Source: Alphaproteobacteria bacterium
GTDB lineage: Bacteria; Pseudomonadota; Alphaproteobacteria; Sphingomonadales; Kordiimonadaceae
Reading direction: 5' to 3'
NCBI GenBank assembly: GCA_013372925.1
Contig: JABXIV010000196.1
Location: 1-37,358 of the forward strand
Length of the DNA: 37,358 bases
Positions 8,392-17,898 of this stretch are shown here, one piece after another (the stretch's first letter is position 1; each line of letters starts with the position of its first letter). The translations under genes and the position numbers were made by a program. The notes under the pieces are model-generated. The model was not told the origin of the DNA and did not search any database. It saw only the letters and a list, made by a program, of their open reading frames with translations.

Positions 8392-11300
8392 TGTGGAGGT
8401 TCTTGCTCTTGCGCTTCTTGCCCGGTATCCAGAGATGGATCGGCTGTTTGTTGCCCTGCCTCAGCGTCCGGCACCGGTTTCTCATCTGGTATTTTGACGT
8501 CTGCGATCTTGCCTTTGCGGCCCTCAAAAAGAAGGCGAAGGAAACCAGGAGCGAGACCAGAGACGGGGTTTATCGAGAAATCAGGGTTATCCAATGGCCC
8601 TTTGACACGGTAGGAAACCCCAAACACACCTTTGCCTTTGCCGCCAGTCAGCAACGACCCGACGATCGGTATCTTTCCAAGCAATGCGTTGAGGCCATAG
8701 GCAGGAACGAATACACCGTTTACATTGATTTTTCCCTCGCGGGCCGAAATTTGGCCCTCCATCGTCATACCAAGCGTAGGTCCATTTGCTTTCAAACCTG
8801 AAAGGTCGAGAATACCCAGGCGGTAATCGAATGGAATTTCAATATTGTCCAGCTCAACAGGTCCTTTCGAAACGAACTCGTCCAGCCCACTGACAACCCC
8901 CTCCTCAACCGACGGGCCAAGGTTTGCCTGAGAAACAAGCAAGCTATCCTTGATCTTGGCTTCACCTTCGATGGTCAAATCATTTCCCCAACCCGAGGTA
9001 AATCCATCCATCTTCAACGTCCCGTCACGAACATGAGAGAAAAGCCCTAAACCGCGCAAGAACTGGCCAGCATCTTCGCTTTGTATCGCCAAGGCCTGAC
9101 CTTTTGGGTCGTCATTCTCAGAAATTGACATCAAGACAGGTTTATTCGTGCCACCAACTAATGCCTCTAGCGTGAGACTAGTTGGTTCCCGCTGCCTGAA
9201 CTGCGTTTCGAACGAGACATTGTCAAAATACTCCCCGTTGAGCATCACCATTCTGTCCGCCGATAGCACAAGATTCAGATCCGCACCTTCGGATTGTTGC
9301 TCTTCCTGACTTTTTACTGCTTCTGGGGTTGGCTCACTCAAGCCTGCCAAATATGCACCAGCGTCAAATTGTGCTGCCTTGATCTTTACAGTTGTTGGGC
9401 TTCCCGATCTCTGATCAACAGTACCGGTAAGTTGATGGCGACCAAGACTATTAATGGAGAAGTTCCCGAAAAAAACACCAGATTCCTTGCTCCTCCAGCT
9501 AAAGTTCGCGTGAACATCAATACCTTCGCCTTTTACGACAAGGGGTGCCAACCGAGTTTCATTGTCAGCGAACTCAACAGTGCCCGTCACCATTGCCGGG
9601 CTTGCACTAGCCTTCTCCCACGCAAGTTGCGGCACCTTCAGGATTGCACTGGATGCATCTGCCGAAAACTGGCCCGTACGGAAGCGCAAGCTTCTGCCCA
9701 GGAAAATTGCCTCCCCCTGTGCCCTACCCTTTAGAAAATCTGAAACGTCAACACCCAGTGCTTTCAGGTCATTTTCATCAAAGCTTCCCGAAAGCACCAT
9801 TTCCGTGGTGTCTGCCTCTGCATTATCCCGGCCTGCTTGGAAATCCTCGCGCCAGAAAAGCTTCAACGGCACACCGTTCAACCGCGCAGTGCCTTCTAGT
9901 GACAGATTGTCACTATCTAGCCATAGCTTAACAGCACCATCCCTAATGCCCTCTCCGCCTAAAAGGTCCGCCACTTTCGTACCTGCAATTGATGCCTGGA
10001 CATCATACTTCACAGCTTCCTTGGGCATGGATTTAATTAGTGGTAATTCGATGGCAACCTGGATTGAAGCATCACCGCCGAGCCTGTCGGGGTCAAAATT
10101 CATCTTCTGAGGCACATTCAGCGGTTCATAGGAGATCAGCTTCATGATGGAGGGCACATCACCCTCTAGCTGAATATCAAACTCCCCAATCCCCTCGCCC
10201 GGGTGGTGAATGTTGTACATATGCGCCTTCGAACCATCGATCGGCATCTTCATAACCGTTCCGCGTTCAATCGCGACATCAAACACTTGTCTTGTAAGGG
10301 AAGCATAGCCTGAGGCACCCACAATCGGCGGCATGTCGCGCAAATACCGCGTATCGATGTCCTGAAAATCGAAGGTCAGTTTGAAAGCGCTGCCATATTC
10401 AAAGGCTCCGCCTTTTTTTGGGGACCAATCCACTTCGAACCGAACATCACGTGCCAGACCATCAATCATATTTTGATCAACCCAAACACGGGCGCCACGC
10501 GGTGTTCCATCCGGATATGTTGCTATCGGCCAATATTGCTTTACTTCTGCAATCGACGCAGCGTCTGTGATGAGAGTGAATTGAGCCGCAGGCTTGTCCT
10601 GTCCCTCCAACCACTGGAGCGCTCCATCGCCTGAAATAGTTCGCGTGGGGGTTTCCAGTTCAATCGCTTCAAAAACAAGCATTTCTTCCGCAGCATCATA
10701 AAATCCATCGATATTGCCAAACTCAATGGCTCCCGGCGTCGGGAACCGAACAGGATGGTTTACAAAGCCTTCGTCAATTGAAAGGTTAAACTTGGCACCG
10801 CGTAGCCCTATATTGGACGCCAGCTCCAGTTCCAGATTCAGCGTGACGGGAAAATCAAGATAGGTAATTACTTCGGGCAATTCCGCTTGAAACCTCAGAT
10901 CGCGCGGACGCATTTGGCTAAATGCAACGGCGAGCATCATCTCGCCTACATCTGGTTCAGCCTCGCCCTGCAGCCGTAGCTGGACCGGGCTGCCGCCCAT
11001 GCTAATATCTGCAAGCGCCTCAAGCTGAAGCCGATCTTCCCTTTTTCGCAACTCCAGCCTAGGCACAGCAAAACGGGCACTATCGTAATTCTCGCCGCGC
11101 ATTATCTCGACTATGGAACTGGTGAGCAGAATATTTTTTAAGCCGGGCGCACGCGCCATCAACCTTTCGCCAAAGCGGCTGAAGCCTTCGGTAACGGGGC
11201 GAAATACCGCCGGTTTTGGTATTCCGCCCGTGCCAAACAGTTCAGAAAACATGCCACTGCCCGTCGCATCGCTGAAACCTGCCAAGTCGCTAACGATAAC

Positions 11301-11660
11301 GTTCGCAGCATCAAGCTCGATGGTAGACAGCCCTACGTCACCAAGCAGACTTGCAAACGTAACGCCCACCTGCGCCTGCGGGATCGTTGCTGTAAGCCGG
11401 TCAGCCCTGTCCACAAGACGGAGGTTTTGTATAGAAACCCAAGGCCTGACCCGGCGCCAATCCCACCCGATTTCTGTCTGGTCAAAGCTAATCTGCCAAC
11501 CGGGCAAAATCCCTTCTGCTTGATCAATCAGCTGTTCCTTGGCGAAACCAAGATCAATCGGCGCAAAAAGCAGACGCGCAAACAGCATACACGCCAGCAT
11601 AACTGTGGCTGTAGCAACCCAAACACCTGCTCTAACTGCAATTCCTAATGACTTTTTCAA
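8370..11660 (-). CDS. AsmA-like / DUF3971 envelope protein (YhdP/TamB-type large anchored protein)
   Basis: 1096 aa, single N-terminal TM, repetitive beta-rich body; C-terminal GLNALLGKIPIVGSLLTGGKGKGVFGVSYRVKGPLDNPDFSINPVSGLAPGFLR is AsmA-like. Confidence 0.85.
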   Translation of the reverse strand: MKKSLGIAVRAGVWVATATVMLACMLFARLLFAPIDLGFAKEQLIDQAEGILPGWQISFDQTEIGWDWRRVRPWVSIQNLRLVDRADRLTATIPQAQVGVTFASLLGDVGLSTIELDAANVIVSDLAGFSDATGSGMFSELFGTGGIPKPAVFRPVTEGFSRFGERLMARAPGLKNILLTSSIVEIMRGENYDSARFAVPRLELRKREDRLQLEALADISMGGSPVQLRLQGEAEPDVGEMMLAVAFSQMRPRDLRFQAELPEVITYLDFPVTLNLELELASNIGLRGAKFNLSIDEGFVNHPVRFPTPGAIEFGNIDGFYDAAEEMLVFEAIELETPTRTISGDGALQWLEGQDKPAAQFTLITDAASIAEVKQYWPIATYPDGTPRGARVWVDQNMIDGLARDVRFEVDWSPKKGGAFEYGSAFKLTFDFQDIDTRYLRDMPPIVGASGYASLTRQVFDVAIERGTVMKMPIDGSKAHMYNIHHPGEGIGEFDIQLEGDVPSIMKLISYEPLNVPQKMNFDPDRLGGDASIQVAIELPLIKSMPKEAVKYDVQASIAGTKVADLLGGEGIRDGAVKLWLDSDNLSLEGTARLNGVPLKLFWREDFQAGRDNAEADTTEMVLSGSFDENDLKALGVDVSDFLKGRAQGEAIFLGRSLRFRTGQFSADASSAILKVPQLAWEKASASPAMVTGTVEFADNETRLAPLVVKGEGIDVHANFSWRSKESGVFFGNFSINSLGRHQLTGTVDQRSGSPTTVKIKAAQFDAGAYLAGLSEPTPEAVKSQEEQQSEGADLNLVLSADRMVMLNGEYFDNVSFETQFRQREPTSLTLEALVGGTNKPVLMSISENDDPKGQALAIQSEDAGQFLRGLGLFSHVRDGTLKMDGFTSGWGNDLTIEGEAKIKDSLLVSQANLGPSVEEGVVSGLDEFVSKGPVELDNIEIPFDYRLGILDLSGLKANGPTLGMTMEGQISAREGKINVNGVFVPAYGLNALLGKIPIVGSLLTGGKGKGVFGVSYRVKGPLDNPDFSINPVSGLAPGFLRLLFEGRKGKIADVKIPDEKPVPDAEAGQQTADPSLDTGQEAQEQEPPQKEDPQY

Positions 11661-11760
11661 AGATGTCGTCCGATTGGCCTAATTACCCTTGATTTGAAGC
11701 GGTAAGGTATGAACACTTCTTTTAGTTCGCAAATGTAAATTCAGAAAGCCGATTTTCTGC

Positions 11761-14682
11761 ATGTCAAAGCAATCACTCTCATTTCCTGCCCCCTATCATA
11801 AAGACAAAGCCGACGAAATTTGGGCAATGGTTGTCGGAAATGAAAAAAGGCTGGACGAAAACACGGAAACCAGAGCTCTGGCCTTGGCCTTGTTTGGCCA
11901 TAGCCATTTTCTATCATCCATTGCTCGCAGACAGCCCCACCTTGCCGCCAATTACCTTTCCGGTGAACCAGATCAAAATTTCGACAAAATTCTCCGATGC
12001 CTTAGCAAACCGCGACCTGAAGGAGAAAAAACAGAAGACCTGATGACGTTTTTGCGCGAAAAAAAGGCCGCAGCAGCTTTCCTGATCGCAGCGGCTGACA
12101 TCGCTGGCTGGTGGACACTTGAACAGGTAACGATTGCGCTCAGCCAGTTTGCAGATGCTGCGCTCGAATTATCGCTCGCACATCTGTTGCATCAACGAAT
12201 GCGTACAGGCGAACTACCATGGCCCAAAGGCGATCAAGAACCGGTAAGCCCTGCGCTATCAAGGAATAGCGGATATTTCATTCTCGGCATGGGTAAACTT
12301 GGCGCCTTCGAACTCAACTACTCATCAGACATTGACCTGATAGTCCTCTATGATCCAGAGCGAACCACCTACAACGGCACAAAAAGCCTGCAAAATTGCT
12401 TCGTGAAACTGACGCAAGACCTCGTCCAGATCATGGAAGCACGTACCATGTATGGTTATGTATTTCGCACAGACCTGCGCCTACGGCCCGACCCCGGCGC
12501 GACACCTGTAGCACTTTCTGTTGGCGCGGCGGAAAACTACTATCATTCAATGGCCGTCAACTGGGAAAGGTCTGCGATGATCAAGGCGCGTGTTGTAGCG
12601 GGAGATCAAACCGCAGGCGCCGCCTACCTTGACACGATGGCACGTTGGGTTTGGCGTAAAAATATGGACTTCGCCGCACTCAACGACATCGCCGCCATCA
12701 AGAACCAGATCAATCACCACTATAGGCAAAGCCCAACCGCGTTTCGCGGCTTTGATGTAAAGCTTGGTTACGGCGGCATCCGCGAAATCGAGTTCTTCGC
12801 CCAAATCAACCAACTGTTACACGCCGGTCGTCACCCCAACCTGCGAGTCCGCGGAACACTGGATGCGCTTGATGTCTTGGCTATGGACCAACTGATAGAC
12901 GGAAAAACTCACAAGCGCCTTTCCTCCGGGTATCGCTTCCTTAGAACTCTTGAACACCGCATACAGATGGTGGACGATCAGCAAACTCATACAATTCCAG
13001 AAGATGACGAGGGTTTCGCCCGACTGGTTTCATTCATGGGGTATGCAGACACAGAGAACTTCAAGGTCGCGCTGAAGAGCCATACAGACGAAATCAGCAA
13101 AATATACGATGGCCTGCTGCCAGATGAAGAAGGCACAGGCAAAGACGGATATTCAGAGACAGAACTGCCAGAGACGCTCGCGAATCTAGGCTTTTCTGAT
13201 GTAAGTGGGGCAGTTTCAATTATTGAGGCATGGCGGCGCGGGCGCTACCGGGCGCTACGGACAGAACGAGCCAAAAGACTTTTGGAAGTGATCCTGCCCG
13301 GACTGCTGGAAGCCTTCTCTAAAACGCACAATGCTTCAAGTGCCCTTACAAGGTTTGACAAATTCATCTCGCAACTGCCTGGCGGCGTGCAGCTATTTTC
13401 GTTGCTACAGTCCAATCCCACGTTATTTCGATTGCTCGCCCGTGTCATGGGTTTGGCCCCCGCGCTGGCTGAAACCTTGGCGAAAAAGCCCGACCTGTGG
13501 GATGCAGTCCTAGAACCCGACTTTTATGCGCCACTTGAGGCGGAGAAGGACCTACGAGCCAAGCTGGAAGTCTTGATTAAGAGCGCTCGAGACTATCAGG
13601 ACATCCTCGATATCGTCAGGCGCTTTGTGGCTGAGCACCGGTTCAGGATAGGCGTTCAACTACTGGAATCTCTTGCCAGCGTGAAAGAAAGCGGCGATGC
13701 ACAAACCCGCCTTGCCGATGTCACACTGAAAGCACTTGTTCCCCAGGTAGAGGACGAATTTGCATTGAAACATGGCCGTTTCCCGGGGGGAGGAATTTCA
13801 ATCGTCGCAATGGGCAAGTATGGTGGCGGGGAACTTACCCACACCTCAGACCTAGATATCGTCTTTCTATATCACGTACCTGACATGGATATGATGTCCA
13901 ATGGACCAAAGCCATTGATGCCTAGCCAATATTTCTCCCGTTTAGGCCAACACATCATTACGGCGATAACAGCTTTAACGCCAGAAGGGCGGCTGTATGA
14001 GGTGGATACGCGCTTGCGGCCATCTGGTAGCCAGGGTCCGCTTGTTGTAACCTTGAAAACCTTTTCAGATTATTACACCGGCTCTGCGTGGACATGGGAG
14101 CATATGGCCCTTACCCGTGCTCGCATTATCCTTGGCCCGCCAGAAGAGCGTCAGCTACTAGAAACGACTATCACGAATGTTCTAACAGCACCGCGCGACG
14201 GAACTGAACTCCTCCGTGCCGTAAACGATATGCGCGGCAAGCTTTTTCAGCAGTTTGGAACCGACAATCCTTGGGCAATCAAGCACACGCGCGGAGGCCT
14301 CGTCGACATGGAGTTCATTTGCCAATATCTCATGTTGCGAGAGGGGAATCGCCATCCGGGGATGTTCCACCCCCAACTCCAAGAAAGCATAAAACGATTG
14401 GCCGCCGCCGGCGCGCTGTTGCCCCAACAAGCTGACATGCTGTCGGAAGCCCATCAATTTCTTCAACAGGTACAAAGCTTGCTCCGACTATGTCTCGGCG
14501 GCAGCCCCACTGACGATACTGCGATCCCAGAGGGGCTTAGATCCACATTGTGTCACGCGACAGGTTGCAAAACCTTTGACGCCGTTAAGGACAAAGTAAG
14601 GGCTCATGAAACTGCCATATACAGATTATTCCAAGATGTGATAGAGGAACCAGCAAACAACCTTGCTGAAACGCAAAGTTAA
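11761..14682 (+). CDS. glnE: Bifunctional glutamine synthetase adenylyltransferase/deadenylase
   Basis: Two nucleotidyltransferase halves: GMGKLGAFELNYSSDIDLIVLYD and AMGKYGGGELTHTSDLDIVFLYH; YEVDTRLRPSGSQGPLV; GGLVDMEFICQYL. Confidence 0.96.
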   Translation: MSKQSLSFPAPYHKDKADEIWAMVVGNEKRLDENTETRALALALFGHSHFLSSIARRQPHLAANYLSGEPDQNFDKILRCLSKPRPEGEKTEDLMTFLREKKAAAAFLIAAADIAGWWTLEQVTIALSQFADAALELSLAHLLHQRMRTGELPWPKGDQEPVSPALSRNSGYFILGMGKLGAFELNYSSDIDLIVLYDPERTTYNGTKSLQNCFVKLTQDLVQIMEARTMYGYVFRTDLRLRPDPGATPVALSVGAAENYYHSMAVNWERSAMIKARVVAGDQTAGAAYLDTMARWVWRKNMDFAALNDIAAIKNQINHHYRQSPTAFRGFDVKLGYGGIREIEFFAQINQLLHAGRHPNLRVRGTLDALDVLAMDQLIDGKTHKRLSSGYRFLRTLEHRIQMVDDQQTHTIPEDDEGFARLVSFMGYADTENFKVALKSHTDEISKIYDGLLPDEEGTGKDGYSETELPETLANLGFSDVSGAVSIIEAWRRGRYRALRTERAKRLLEVILPGLLEAFSKTHNASSALTRFDKFISQLPGGVQLFSLLQSNPTLFRLLARVMGLAPALAETLAKKPDLWDAVLEPDFYAPLEAEKDLRAKLEVLIKSARDYQDILDIVRRFVAEHRFRIGVQLLESLASVKESGDAQTRLADVTLKALVPQVEDEFALKHGRFPGGGISIVAMGKYGGGELTHTSDLDIVFLYHVPDMDMMSNGPKPLMPSQYFSRLGQHIITAITALTPEGRLYEVDTRLRPSGSQGPLVVTLKTFSDYYTGSAWTWEHMALTRARIILGPPEERQLLETTITNVLTAPRDGTELLRAVNDMRGKLFQQFGTDNPWAIKHTRGGLVDMEFICQYLMLREGNRHPGMFHPQLQESIKRLAAAGALLPQQADMLSEAHQFLQQVQSLLRLCLGGSPTDDTAIPEGLRSTLCHATGCKTFDAVKDKVRAHETAIYRLFQDVIEEPANNLAETQS

Positions 14683-14712
14683 GCGCTCAATATGGTAAAT
14701 GGAGGAAATCAA

Positions 14713-15177
14713 GTGTCTATAGAAGTTGGTGAGAAGGCCCCTATTTTCACGCTGCCGGCCGACGGTGGTGAAACGATCTCCCTAGAAGACTATAAAGGCA
14801 AAAAGGTTGTTGTTTATTTTTATCCGAAAGACAGCACTCCTGGCTGTACGACAGAGGCAAAAGATTTTTCATCCCTGATCACAGAATTTGAAGCTGCAGA
14901 TACAATTGTGCTTGGCATGTCCAAAGATTCTGTACGGCGCCACGACAACTTCATCGCAAAACAAGACCTTAAGGTCCGTCTCGTCTCAGATGAATCGGGA
15001 AAAACAATCGAAGACTATGGCGTTTGGGTACAGAAAAAGCTTTATGGCCGTGAATATATGGGTATCGAGCGCGCAACCTTCCTGATAGACGAAAAAGGCA
15101 TTGTTCGCCAAGTTTGGCACAAAGTTAAGGTAAAGGGGCATGCAGAAGCTGTCCTAGCGGCGGCACAGGCACTGTAA
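14713..15177 (+). CDS. bcp: Thioredoxin-dependent thiol peroxidase (BCP/PrxQ peroxiredoxin)
   Basis: VVYFYPKDSTPGCTTEAKDFSSL. GTG at 14713 preferred because GGAGG at 14701-14705 lies 7 nt upstream; the ORF-track ATG at 14692 lies upstream of this SD. Confidence 0.93.
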   Translation: MSIEVGEKAPIFTLPADGGETISLEDYKGKKVVVYFYPKDSTPGCTTEAKDFSSLITEFEAADTIVLGMSKDSVRRHDNFIAKQDLKVRLVSDESGKTIEDYGVWVQKKLYGREYMGIERATFLIDEKGIVRQVWHKVKVKGHAEAVLAAAQAL

Positions 15178-15184
15178 ATCAATC

Positions 15185-16012
15185 ATGACCAAGGTTTGGC
15201 GCAATATAAGTGAAGCTGCAGTGGCCGTTTTGATGACCGCTCGCCCGCGAGAGAAAGCAGAAACCGCCAGGATGGCGGCGGCGGCATGGCGCGGAGGAAA
15301 ACTGCCTTTCGAGTTCACCGAGCGCCCTCCTTTGCGCCCCGCAAGGCCCGACAAACCACAGTTATTGCCCCCAGGGGAGATGCCGAAACGGCGCAAGGGC
15401 GGAAACGACGCAAACAAACGCGCTTTGTTGCACGCCGTTGCCCATATCGAGCTCAACGCCATCGATTTGGCCTTTGATATGGTGGCCCGTTTTGGAGATC
15501 TGATGCCTCGGGGCTTTACGGATGACTGGGTTAAAGTCGGCGATGACGAAGCCCGCCATTTCAGCCTGGTGAGCGCCCGCTTGAAATCATTTGAATGTAT
15601 ATATGGCGACATGCCTGCGCATGATGGCTTGTGGCAATCGGCCATGGATACAAAAGACAGCCTACCAGCTCGGCTGGCCATTGTTCCCATGGTCCTTGAA
15701 GCCCGAGGACTAGACGTTACGCCTAAGATGATAGAACAGTTCCGAAAAACCGGCGACGAAACCTCGGCCGACATTCTTCAAACGATTTATGAGGAAGAGA
15801 TCGGTCATGTCAGCGCGGGAACCCGTTGGTTCAAACACCTCGCCAAACAGGGCGGCCTTGACGACGAGTCTTGGTTCCATGAAATGGTCCAGGCGTACTT
15901 CAAGGGCCAACTTAAACCCCCCTTCAATAAACCAGCCAGGAACCAGGCTGGTATGCCCTGCTCTTTCTATGAACCACTGGCCGACTTGCTGGATGACGGA
16001 CAAGAAGCTTGA
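15185..16012 (+). CDS. DUF455 ferritin-like domain protein
   Basis: LLHAVAHIELNAIDLAFDM, DDEARHFSLVSARL, YEEEIGHVSAGTRWF carboxylate/His motifs. Confidence 0.87.
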   Translation: MTKVWRNISEAAVAVLMTARPREKAETARMAAAAWRGGKLPFEFTERPPLRPARPDKPQLLPPGEMPKRRKGGNDANKRALLHAVAHIELNAIDLAFDMVARFGDLMPRGFTDDWVKVGDDEARHFSLVSARLKSFECIYGDMPAHDGLWQSAMDTKDSLPARLAIVPMVLEARGLDVTPKMIEQFRKTGDETSADILQTIYEEEIGHVSAGTRWFKHLAKQGGLDDESWFHEMVQAYFKGQLKPPFNKPARNQAGMPCSFYEPLADLLDDGQEA

Positions 16013-16148
16013 CCATTTCGGCAAAATTGGGTGGAATGAGAAAAAACAACGATAAATTATGACTTTATTAGCTTGTCACGTGCCTTTATATAGGTGCCAA
16101 CAGGCGATAGGGAAAACAGGGTGAGGACGCGCTTAGCGTGATATCTGG

Positions 16149-17405
16149 TTGAGTAACGATCTGACATTGTTGGATAAATTCCAAAATTTCCGGCAGAAAT
16201 ATTTTCCGGAAAGGCAGCTGTTTTTGCGCAGCGAAGGCCGTGTCCGCTTCGTTACAATCGGCAGCTACACTCAAATGGCGGCGACGTCGGCCCTATCCAT
16301 CGCGATGATTTGGGGTGCAGTTACCTCCTATCACTATCTCACTAGAGATAAAGTTCTCGAGGCCAAGAACCGGACTATCAATACGATGTCCGCGCAATAT
16401 GAAGCCCTATCAAACGACTTTTCAGCCTTGGAAGTAGAAGTTGAACGCAAAGCTGAACAGCTAGAAACACGCCAAAAATTTCTTGAAGAAATGATCGGTG
16501 TAGACGCGGTTGACGTTCCTGCCTCAGAAGTCGATGAATCGACTGAAACTGCTGATACCCCAAAAACATCTGCCGCTTCCTTCACTGTAGAGCAAGACAA
16601 CAGCATCCTCGGCGAATTATTTGGTGCGGGTACTGCACAGGCAGCCATTGTTTCGAATACAGATCGGCGTAAGAACCTTCTGGACCGCCTCAAAGAAACC
16701 GATACACGGCAACAACGCGTGGTCAAAAAGCTGCTGAACGAAGCGGAAAGCAAAATTGCGACAATCGACAATGTGCTTGCACCTGTCAGTTTGACCAATG
16801 AAGAGCTTTTGAAGAAGTCTCGTAAACATTTGGAGACCCTTGCGATCGGTAGTGCCCCTGTTGCTGAACTCGAGCCTGTTTTCGATCTGCAAGATCAACG
16901 GCTTTTCCTTGATTTGATCAGTACACGCCAGCGCCTTGATATGGTCACAATGGTTCTCAATAGTTTTCCGGTCGGCAAGCCGGCAGAGGATTACTATCTT
17001 TCTGAACGGTTTGGATACCGAATTCATCCGGTTACCAAAGCACCAGACAACCACAGCGGCGTGGACCTGGCTGGCTGGCCCGGTACCGCTATTTATGCGA
17101 CCGCGCCAGGCAAAGTCGTACGGGCGGGCTGGTTTGGGGCTTATGGAAACATGGTTGAGATAGACCATGGCAACGGTTTTCGGACCAGGTATGGCCACAT
17201 GAGAAAAGTACGAGTTAAAAAGGGGGATGAAGTAGATCTTGGCCAGCGCGTCGGCGATATGGGCAAGACAGGCCGGGTAACCGGTACTCATCTGCACTAT
17301 GAAGTCTGGTTTGACGGCAAGGTGCATGACCCCATGCCCTTTATGAAAGCAGCTAATGATGTTCTCGAAATCCAAGGAAGACATGAAGAAACCAGTCAAC
17401 AATAA
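16149..17405 (+). CDS. M23 (LytM) peptidoglycan endopeptidase with N-terminal TM and coiled coil; TTG start
   Basis: HSGVDLAGWPGTAIYATAPGKVVRAGWFGAYGNMVEIDHGNGFRTRYGHM...GRVTGTHLHYEVW with HxxxD and HxH. In-frame TAG at 16134 leaves TTG 16149 as the first available start. Confidence 0.92.
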   Translation: MSNDLTLLDKFQNFRQKYFPERQLFLRSEGRVRFVTIGSYTQMAATSALSIAMIWGAVTSYHYLTRDKVLEAKNRTINTMSAQYEALSNDFSALEVEVERKAEQLETRQKFLEEMIGVDAVDVPASEVDESTETADTPKTSAASFTVEQDNSILGELFGAGTAQAAIVSNTDRRKNLLDRLKETDTRQQRVVKKLLNEAESKIATIDNVLAPVSLTNEELLKKSRKHLETLAIGSAPVAELEPVFDLQDQRLFLDLISTRQRLDMVTMVLNSFPVGKPAEDYYLSERFGYRIHPVTKAPDNHSGVDLAGWPGTAIYATAPGKVVRAGWFGAYGNMVEIDHGNGFRTRYGHMRKVRVKKGDEVDLGQRVGDMGKTGRVTGTHLHYEVWFDGKVHDPMPFMKAANDVLEIQGRHEETSQQ

Positions 17406-17826
17406 CGTGCAGGCGCCTCGTTCAGGCGGTGCAACCACCCCTTCCCTGATTGCCTCAGATGTTCAGATCGAAGGCAATGTTACCACCAAGGGTGAACTGC
17501 AACTGGATGGCTCCATTACGGGCGATCTGGTTTGTGGCGGTTTGGTGATGGGCGAAAGCGGCTCAGTTCAAGGCACTATAGCTGCAGACAATGTTACCAT
17601 TCGCGGTGCCGTCAAGGGCCAAATCAGGGCTCGCTCCGTGCGCCTTGAAAAAAGTGCAGTGGTAGAAGGTGATGTTATTCACGAAAGCCTTTCGGTTGAA
17701 GCTGGTGCAAAACTTACTGGTCGTTTCGCGCACACGGACAATCCATCTGACGCCATGGCTTCTAAATCAGCGGCATCCGGTGATGAGACGCCCTCTTTTG
17801 TGAAAGCAAAGCCCGCTGCAGAATAA
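17383..17826 (+). CDS. Bactofilin (polymer-forming cytoskeletal protein)
   Basis: SLIASDVQIEGNVTTKGELQLDGSITGDLVCGGLVMGESGSVQGTIAADNVTIRGAVKGQIRA beta-helix repeats. ATG 17383 gives a 23-bp overlap with the M23 gene. Confidence 0.93.
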   Translation: MKKPVNNNVQAPRSGGATTPSLIASDVQIEGNVTTKGELQLDGSITGDLVCGGLVMGESGSVQGTIAADNVTIRGAVKGQIRARSVRLEKSAVVEGDVIHESLSVEAGAKLTGRFAHTDNPSDAMASKSAASGDETPSFVKAKPAAE

Positions 17827-17850
17827 AGTTTTGCACTCAATAGAGATCAA

Positions 17851-17878
17851 AAAAAGGCGCCCTACGCGGCGCCTTTTT
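17851..17878. terminator. Bidirectional terminator between bactofilin and prfB
   Basis: AAAAAGGCGCC-N6-GGCGCCTTTTT perfect 11-bp inverted repeat between convergent genes. Confidence 0.9.
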
Positions 17879-17898
17879 CTTTGTCTTTTTATGAAGAG

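Noticed and set aside
16617-17438. 273-aa minus-strand ORF antisense to the M23 gene
   Set aside because: Mirror ORF of a clearly coding strand; His/Cys-rich translation with no family features.
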